Of a stretch of 10,513 bases of DNA, positions 6,126 through 10,513 are shown in pieces. Under the pieces are notes generated by a model, which was not told the origin of the DNA, made no database searches, and saw nothing but the letters and a program-made list of their open reading frames with translations. Within the stretch, counting starts at the first letter, position 1; every line of letters begins with the position of its first letter. This DNA comes from Caldisericota bacterium (GTDB lineage Bacteria > Caldisericota > Caldisericia > Cryosericales > Cryosericaceae), in assembly GCA_026390195.1 (NCBI GenBank), contig JAPLGK010000100.1, forward strand, positions 1 through 10,513. The letters run 5' to 3'. The position numbers and the translations under genes are program-made.

Positions 6126-6533
6126 TCACGACGTGTGAGCGGCAATGGTGACGTCGCACTTGACGGCCCTGGTCAGTGTATTGTAGATCGTACTGCGTCC
6201 CAGCGCATACAACAGCAGTTCCTCTGCCGCGGGTTGCGAGAAGCCGGCCGACCAGACGTCGATATGACAGGCGATGCGATCGATCGAGGGAATGTCGTCG
6301 TCACGGTGACCAGTGATCGTCATCGTCAGCCGGTCGACTGCGTGGTCAGATTCCTGCAGCGCTGCTCCCAGGTCCAGGTTGAGACATCCGCCCAGCGACG
6401 CCACGAGGACCTCCATCGGCCAAAGGCCCTGCTTGTCGATGCCAGAACCCGTATCGAAGATCAGCTCCACACCGCGTGACCGCGCTACGCCGATGATGTC
6501 GCTGTGCCTTTCGAACTCAAGTGTGAATTCCAT
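6126..6533 (-). CDS. OsmC-family protein
   Basis: A 135-residue cytoplasmic protein of the OsmC/Ohr superfamily, whose best-known members reduce organic hydroperoxides with a Cys pair. The core motif is present: WPMEVLVASLGGCLNLDL (38-55), with Glu41 and the reactive-type Cys50 at the start of the central helix. The second family cysteine is absent: the matching helix reads GRSTIYNTL (112-120), like the SPVYNTL-type members of unassigned function. Other cysteines are Cys89 and Cys126. A classical peroxidase cycle is therefore doubtful. The ATG at 6533 follows GGAGG (6544-6540) with a 6-nt spacer. It has a probable promoter at 6565-6593, so it may be transcribed both alone and as read-through from the antitoxin gene 78 nt upstream. 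Confidence 0.88.
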   Translation of the reverse strand: MEFTLEFERHSDIIGVARSRGVELIFDTGSGIDKQGLWPMEVLVASLGGCLNLDLGAALQESDHAVDRLTMTITGHRDDDIPSIDRIACHIDVWSAGFSQPAAEELLLYALGRSTIYNTLTRAVKCDVTIAAHTS

Positions 6534-6564
6534 GTGCTGCCTCCGACGTGAGCTGCTCTACCTC

Positions 6565-6593
6565 ATTGTAGCGGCAGGAAGGGCGATGCACAA
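6565..6593 (-). promoter_or_regulatory. sigma70-like promoter of the OsmC-family gene
   Basis: On the - strand TTGTGC (6593-6588) and TACAAT (6570-6565) are separated by 17 nt. Transcription would start near 6558, leaving a leader of about 25 nt that includes the SD. The -10 is good; the -35 matches only its TTG. Confidence 0.5.
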
Positions 6594-6611
6594 CGCTCGC
6601 CTGGGAGGAGG

Positions 6612-6830
6612 TCAGCGGGGGTCGGAGAGTGACGTCACAGATTCAGTCTGTCGTGCCAGAGCGCGCACGTGCAGGAGGCGAGTCAGGAGCGCATAGTCCT
6701 CCTCGGCCAGCACGACGTACCGCGTTCGTCTGTGACAGACGATACGGGCGACGTTGCCGTTGCCCACTGCGTCGTCCAGGCACCGGGCTCCCTGTCGTCT
6801 GAGCTCAGTCTCGCTGATGAATGTGTCCAT
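6612..6830 (-). CDS. Phd/YefM-type antitoxin, without a toxin partner
   Basis: A 72-residue protein that fits the Phd/YefM antitoxin pattern: FISETELRRQGARCLDDA (4-21) for the N-terminal DNA-binding part, then RIVCHRRTRYVVLAEEDYALL (about 29-49), matching the family's strand-RRG-strand-SxEDY segment. The family binds DNA as a dimer, represses its own operon and neutralises a RelE/ParE, Doc or PIN toxin with a flexible C-terminus. Here the C-terminal tail (55-72) is polar and unstructured, as expected. The ATG at 6830 is well set, with GGAGG at 6841-6837 and a 6-nt spacer; the open frame reaches 6941, but only by overlapping the upstream gene. No toxin gene lies on either side: the GT-C gene ends 19 nt upstream and the OsmC gene starts 78 nt downstream. 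It could be a solitary regulator or a remnant. Confidence 0.75.
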   Translation of the reverse strand: MDTFISETELRRQGARCLDDAVGNGNVARIVCHRRTRYVVLAEEDYALLTRLLHVRALARQTESVTSLSDPR

Positions 6831-6849
6831 GTCCGGCCTCCATGTAGTG

Positions 6850-8490
6850 CTACGGTCCCCCGCCCGGGTTCCCCAGCGCTGTTGCGGGGGTCGGCAGGCT
6901 CGAAAGCGCGAAGTAGGTCCCGCTGTGCACCGTCGAGGCATCAGAGGGCGGGGTCATGCCTCCGACACCGCCTCGTTGAGGTAGTGTCGTTCCAGACGTG
7001 GAACCAGATCCGACCGGCGCTGTTCCAGTCGGCGGCATTCTAGCCCGCAGCGCGGGTCTCGTGGACGCGGAGCCCACCGGCAACTGAGGCCTGACGGTTA
7101 TTCCGGGCGCTCCCATCCCCGCACCGATGCTGTTCCCGGTCTCCTGCAGGTACAGGACAGACGTGTAGGTGGTCCAGTCCGTGTCTGTCACGGCTGTTGC
7201 CTGGGCCACGTCCGTGTGCAGTGCCCACGCAGCCCACCACTCCAGCCCATGCCTGGCAATGATGAGCGTGTGCGATGGGTCGGTGATCGACGTCTGCAGG
7301 CTGGCGAGTTCAGTGTACGATGCCTCCACGATGGATGGCCTGTTGGGCGACCGAACGGTTGCAGGGATACTTGCGAGGACGACCGCGATGGTGCCGATGA
7401 CCAGAGCGAACCTGAGTGCAGGAATCCCGCTGCGGGCAGCCACGAAGCTGATGAGGATGACCGCTGGTGCAAACGCCATAAGCTGGAAGCGCGATGACAT
7501 GTCCTGGCTGAGGAACGGTGAGCTCAGGAAGAGAGCCAGGACAGCTGAAGCGACGACCAGAGCGCGCTCCCACGGGTGAACCTCGTGCCTGCGCCAGATG
7601 AGCACCGCCCCAGCAGCAAGCGACAGCACCAGCGACAGGATGAAGGTCTGTGGATCCTGCAGGCGCAGCCACGAGCCCAGGCGCGCGGAACCGCCCATAC
7701 CACTCGAACGGAACAGAGACAGTGGGGCTGCGAGCAATGTCAGCAGCCGGGTGATGCGTGTTGAGTCGCCCAGAATCATCAACACGCCGAGGAGCCCAGC
7801 CACGCCGATCGCACCACCTGCGATGGCCAGCAGCGCGCGGCGTGGCCTGCTTGATGCGAGGAGAGCCCATGCCAGGACCACGAGGGCCACCAGAGCCAGC
7901 GTCACGCCAAAGGCGCCAATGTGGGTCACGCCGACGAGCCCGAGGAACAGGCCAGCGGCTGCCAGGTAGCGCCATGAGCGCCGGTTCAGGCCCTGCTGCA
8001 GGCAGTACGCGCAACTCAACGCCCAGAGCATCCCCAGAGCGTTCTTCTGGAAATCTCCGATCATTCTGAGCGGCCCGGACGAGAGCACAGCCAGCGTTGC
8101 GGCGGCGATGCCTGCCCACACCGAGTGCCTGCTGCTCGGCCAGCGAACGGCAAGTAGAAATGCCGGAATAGCGGCCAGTGCAGGGACGATGCTGTCGAAC
8201 AGTTTGGACGTCAGTACGATCGACGAGTCGAGGGTGAGTGTACTGATAGCCTGGACGAGTCGAGCCAAGCCAGCCTGCAGCCAGAAGATGAGCGGCATGT
8301 CGTGTTCGGCCAGATGCCCTTTCTCGATGACGGCCCGCACCTGGACGAGGTAGTAGGCTCCATTCATCCCAGGTATGAGGTTCGTGCCGAACTGCACCGA
8401 CGCGCGCACCGCAATCGCCGCGAGCACAACCACAGCCACGCCAACTAATGCCAGCACCCGCTCGTGTCTTGTCACATGCTCTTCACTCAC
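6850..8490 (-). CDS. polytopic GT-C-like membrane glycosyltransferase or STT3-related protein
   Basis: A 546-residue integral membrane protein. After a first helix (about 12-30) comes an outer loop GMNGAYYLVQVRAVIEKG (41-58). It resembles the first loop of GT-C enzymes and STT3-type oligosaccharyltransferases, which use lipid-linked sugar donors, but Asn43 stands where an acidic residue is usual. Many further helices follow up to about residue 375, with GDFQKNALGM (145-154), THIGAFG (189-195) and SRFQLMAFAP (333-342). A soluble part (about 380-455) contains ARHGLEWWAAW (412-422). The end (458-546) is rich in Pro, Gly, Ser and Thr. The start is GTG at 8490, with GGAGG 5 nt upstream; longer starts at 8601 and 8727 would reach into the divergent gene. 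It heads the - strand block. The fold is likely, the activity unproven. Confidence 0.72.
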   Translation of the reverse strand: MSEEHVTRHERVLALVGVAVVVLAAIAVRASVQFGTNLIPGMNGAYYLVQVRAVIEKGHLAEHDMPLIFWLQAGLARLVQAISTLTLDSSIVLTSKLFDSIVPALAAIPAFLLAVRWPSSRHSVWAGIAAATLAVLSSGPLRMIGDFQKNALGMLWALSCAYCLQQGLNRRSWRYLAAAGLFLGLVGVTHIGAFGVTLALVALVVLAWALLASSRPRRALLAIAGGAIGVAGLLGVLMILGDSTRITRLLTLLAAPLSLFRSSGMGGSARLGSWLRLQDPQTFILSLVLSLAAGAVLIWRRHEVHPWERALVVASAVLALFLSSPFLSQDMSSRFQLMAFAPAVILISFVAARSGIPALRFALVIGTIAVVLASIPATVRSPNRPSIVEASYTELASLQTSITDPSHTLIIARHGLEWWAAWALHTDVAQATAVTDTDWTTYTSVLYLQETGNSIGAGMGAPGITVRPQLPVGSASTRPALRARMPPTGTAPVGSGSTSGTTLPQRGGVGGMTPPSDASTVHSGTYFALSSLPTPATALGNPGGGP

Positions 8491-8599
8491 TGGTTCCTCC
8501 AGGACCGATACGCCTTCACGTGGTAGTACGCCGGTTGGCACCCGTCCGTACGCACGACGGTGAAGGAACAGCAACCGTGGCCAGTGGTACAATGGACGC
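8491..8599. promoter_or_regulatory. divergent intergenic region between the GT-C-like and beta-lactamase-family genes
   Basis: This 109-bp stretch must hold the promoters of both outward-reading genes. For the + strand gene an extended -10, TGGTACAAT, is clear. For the - strand gene I found the SD (GGAGG, 8500-8496) but no convincing -10 box. Confidence 0.5.
8585..8593 (+). promoter_or_regulatory. extended -10 promoter giving a likely leaderless mRNA
   Basis: TGG followed by TACAAT (8588-8593). The expected transcription start, 7 nt past the last base of the box, is 8600, the A of the ATG itself. No SD precedes this ATG. The -35 position (8565-8570, GGAACA) keeps only the final ACA of the consensus. 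Confidence 0.6.
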
Positions 8600-9775
8600 A
8601 TGAACAGGCAAACACTGGTGGCGTGGCGAACGAGAGGACTGGTCGCGTTGGTCATGGTCGCTGCAGTCCAGGCTGGTCCTGTGATGGACGTACAGGCACC
8701 CACGTACCCGCCGAACGCGATAGTCATTCCCGCGCGGCCGACGGCACTTCAAAGAGACGCTATCACTTTGCGTGAGACGTATCATCTTCCTGCCCTCGAA
8801 CTGTGTGTGATTGACGCAGACGGGATCGTCGAGGTTGCTTCCGGCGGAGTCCGCAAGGCTGGCGGTACGGCTGCAATCGAGGAGTCCAACCTGTTTCATC
8901 TCGGCTCGATGACCAAGGCGATGACGGCCACGATGCTGTCGACGGTGGTCCAGGAGGGAAAGCTCAGCTGGGACATAACGATGACTCAGGCGTTTCCGTC
9001 GCTGGCGTCCGTCATGGACAGGCGGTACCGTGATGTGACATTGGAGCAATTGCTGACCCACACGTCGGGGCTGTCAGGCTACACGACAGACCCTGAATGG
9101 GAGAGCATTCCACCGTTCACCGGGACGCCGGCGCAGCAGCGCCAGGCTTTTGCACATATGCTTCTGACGAGACCGCCCATCGGCCCGGCAGGTGTCTATC
9201 GTTACTCTAACGCAGGGTACGCCGTGGCCGCTGCGATCGCCGAGCGGGCGACGGGCACAACATGGGAGCAACTGATGCAGCAGCGTGTGTTCGGTCGGCT
9301 GAAGATACGGGCCGCGTATGGCTGGCCGCTCCTGTCTGGTGACGGCGAACCCTGGGGCCACCGCATCAAGAACGGCGTGGTCACGCCGCACGACCCGTCG
9401 GACCACTACGGGCTGCCCACGGTGCTTGCCCCGGCGGGCGATGTCAGCATGTCCATCCTGGACTACGGCGTCTTCGCCCGCCTGCACCTCGCCGGACTCG
9501 AGAACATCGACGGGAGCGTGCTGTCGGCCGCGGACATCCAGCTCCTCCACCAGCCCGTGCTCGCATACAGCAGCGGATGGCACGAGGAGCTCATCGACGG
9601 CGTCCCCACGAGCTGGCATCGCGGGACCTGCGACACGTTCGACACGTTCGTGCTGCTGCAGCCCTCACGCGACATCGGCGTGATCGTCTTCACCAATGCC
9701 GACGGTGACGATTTGACGGCCAAGGTGCTCTTCGCAGAGATGCCCAAGCTTGCCGGTCTCTACGCAGGACAATAG
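8600..9775 (+). CDS. serine beta-lactamase-family hydrolase (class C / esterase type)
   Basis: A 391-residue exported serine hydrolase of the beta-lactamase superfamily (Pfam Beta-lactamase type, as in AmpC, EstB and D-aminopeptidases). It has the three active-site elements: SMTK with Ser103 and Lys106, YSN at 202-204, and HRGT at 340-343 in place of KTG. The conserved LLTHTSGL lies at 151-158. The N-terminus (MNRQTLVAWRTRG, then a hydrophobic run at 14-25) suggests a Sec signal peptide, so it acts outside the membrane on peptidoglycan peptides, esters or similar substrates; drug resistance cannot be inferred. The ATG at 8600 lacks an SD but sits at the predicted transcription start. From about 9340 the codons become almost uniformly G/C-ending, unlike the first two thirds. 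It converges with mnmG, the gap being 53 nt. Confidence 0.9.
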   Translation: MNRQTLVAWRTRGLVALVMVAAVQAGPVMDVQAPTYPPNAIVIPARPTALQRDAITLRETYHLPALELCVIDADGIVEVASGGVRKAGGTAAIEESNLFHLGSMTKAMTATMLSTVVQEGKLSWDITMTQAFPSLASVMDRRYRDVTLEQLLTHTSGLSGYTTDPEWESIPPFTGTPAQQRQAFAHMLLTRPPIGPAGVYRYSNAGYAVAAAIAERATGTTWEQLMQQRVFGRLKIRAAYGWPLLSGDGEPWGHRIKNGVVTPHDPSDHYGLPTVLAPAGDVSMSILDYGVFARLHLAGLENIDGSVLSAADIQLLHQPVLAYSSGWHEELIDGVPTSWHRGTCDTFDTFVLLQPSRDIGVIVFTNADGDDLTAKVLFAEMPKLAGLYAGQ

Positions 9776-9828
9776 GGCCCTGTCATCTGTTGTGCCGGGG
9801 CGGCCGCCTGTCAGAAATCGAGGATCCA
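9776..9828. other. convergent gap between beta-lactamase-family gene and mnmG
   Basis: This 53-bp gap holds the palindrome GGCGGCCGCC (9799-9808) but no stem-loop with a T-run. I see no clear terminator for either gene. Confidence 0.4.
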
Positions 9829-10513
9829 TCAGGACCCGCTATCAGTTTCTGGCGACTCCTTTGCAGCATGTCTTCGGTTCTGCAGGTAGTGCAGCAGGAC
9901 GGCGACGTCGGCGGGGCGCACGCCGCTGAGGCGGGAGGCCTGGCCCAGCGTCTGCGGCTTTGCCTCCACCATGCGTTCGCGTCCTTCCTTGGACAGGGAG
10001 GGCACCAGCGCGAAGTCGACCTTCTGCGGAACCACATATCCCTCGAGGTCGGACAGGTCGCGGACCTTCGCCTGCTGGCGCACGATGTAGCCCTCGTACT
10101 TGATCTCCGTCTCCAGCTCCTCCAGCAGTTCGTCGTCGACGCTTGCCAGGTCGGGGGCCAGGGCGACCAGGTCCTTCTTCCAGAAGCCCTGGCGTTTCAG
10201 TAGCGTGGCAAGCGACGTTGGCGTCTTGATGGGACCGGCGCCGAGGTTGGCGAGTCTCCCCAGCGTCGGGCCGTCCGGGTTCAGCATATGGGCCCGCAGG
10301 ACCTCCTTGAGGCGGTCCAGTTCCTGCTGCTTGTGCACGACACGTTGGTAGGCGGCATCGTCGATGATACCCAGCTCGTGGGCCAGAGGCGTCAGGCGTA
10401 GGTCGGCATTATCCTCCCGCAGGATGAGGCGGTACTCGCAGTGGCTGGGCGTGATGCGGTACGGTTCGATGAGCTCCTTGGTCGTGAGGTCGTCGACGAG
10501 CACGCCCAGGTAG
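9829..10513 (-). CDS. mnmG: MnmG (GidA) tRNA U34 carboxymethylaminomethyl-modifying subunit, C-terminal part
   Basis: The C-terminal 227 or so residues of MnmG; the 5' part, with the FAD-binding domain, lies beyond the window end. With MnmE it uses FAD, GTP and methylene-tetrahydrofolate to modify U34 of several tRNAs in the cytoplasm. Reading inward from the edge, YLGVLVDDL, the ITPSHCEYRLILREDNADLRL region (about 10470-10405), KYEGYIVRQ, and PQTLGQASRLSGV with PADVAVLLHYL near the end are all family hallmarks, and the tRNA/MnmE-binding helical region is intact up to a short polar tail. The valine that could be mistaken for a GTG start at 10503 is internal, since the frame continues to the window edge. 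GC3 is very high, matching the end of the converging beta-lactamase-family gene. Confidence 0.96.
   Translation of the reverse strand, partial: YLGVLVDDLTTKELIEPYRITPSHCEYRLILREDNADLRLTPLAHELGIIDDAAYQRVVHKQQELDRLKEVLRAHMLNPDGPTLGRLANLGAGPIKTPTSLATLLKRQGFWKKDLVALAPDLASVDDELLEELETEIKYEGYIVRQQAKVRDLSDLEGYVVPQKVDFALVPSLSKEGRERMVEAKPQTLGQASRLSGVRPADVAVLLHYLQNRRHAAKESPETDSGS

Noticed and set aside
5312..6151. Long open frame on the + strand (279 codons)
   Set aside because: It lies antisense to the coiled-coil gene, whose start has a good SD and signal-like N-terminus; the + frame has no SD and no recognisable protein features. It is a by-product of high-GC antisense codon structure.
6534..6611. 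Possible toxin partner of the antitoxin
   Set aside because: Only 78 nt are available, and they hold a promoter and SD for the OsmC gene.
6831..6941. Longer start for the antitoxin
   Set aside because: It would overlap the end of the upstream gene, and the extra residues do not resemble the family; ATG 6830 has a strong SD.
8491..8727. Longer starts (8601, 8727) for the GT-C-like protein
   Set aside because: These would overlap the divergent beta-lactamase-family gene; GTG 8490 has a GGAGG at proper distance and leaves room for promoters.
8600..9775. Calling this an antibiotic-resistance beta-lactamase
   Set aside because: The SMTK, YSN and HRGT set is shared by esterases and peptidases; nothing in the sequence points to resistance.
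9799..9808. Palindrome GGCGGCCGCC as a terminator between the converging genes
   Set aside because: It has no loop and no T-run, and such GC palindromes are common at this base composition.

Overview
This is a GC-rich bacterial chromosome segment (about 60-67% GC in most genes). It carries eleven protein genes and no RNA gene, insertion sequence, phage gene or CRISPR array that I can see. The partial mnmG at the right edge and the PlsY-type acyltransferase mark it as bacterial. SD-led starts are common, and there are sigma70-like -10 boxes (TACAAT twice, TATGAT once). The phylum cannot be fixed from this window alone.

Left block (37-3591, + strand): four tightly packed genes encode an alpha/beta hydrolase, a DUF4380-type carbohydrate-mutarotase-like protein, a divergent PlsY-family glycerol-3-phosphate acyltransferase and a membrane-bound GT2 glycosyltransferase. 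The gaps are 17 nt, 11 nt and a 4-nt ATGA overlap. The block closes with a perfect 14-bp hairpin at 3602-3636. Together they look like a small envelope glycolipid or lipid-modification operon; the product is unknown.

Middle block (3754-5049, - strand): a small lipoprotein with a Gmad2-like domain has its own extended -10 promoter. Upstream of it is an MBL-fold hydrolase gene of clearly lower GC. The hydrolase gene is bracketed by two copies of a 70-74 bp palindromic repeat in the same orientation, so the unit 4250-5305 looks like an acquired cassette.

Right-middle block (5462-8490, - strand): reading in transcription order, a polytopic GT-C-like membrane protein, an orphan Phd/YefM-type antitoxin, an OsmC-family protein and a secreted coiled-coil protein. 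The first two are 19 nt apart. The OsmC gene has its own likely promoter, and the block ends at an 11-bp hairpin (5409-5438).

Right block: a secreted serine beta-lactamase-family hydrolase (8600-9775, +) is divergent from the GT-C gene. It seems to be read from an extended -10 promoter placed so that the mRNA would be leaderless. Its last third has a markedly higher GC3 than its first part. It converges on the 3' end of mnmG (9829-10513, -), which runs off the window.
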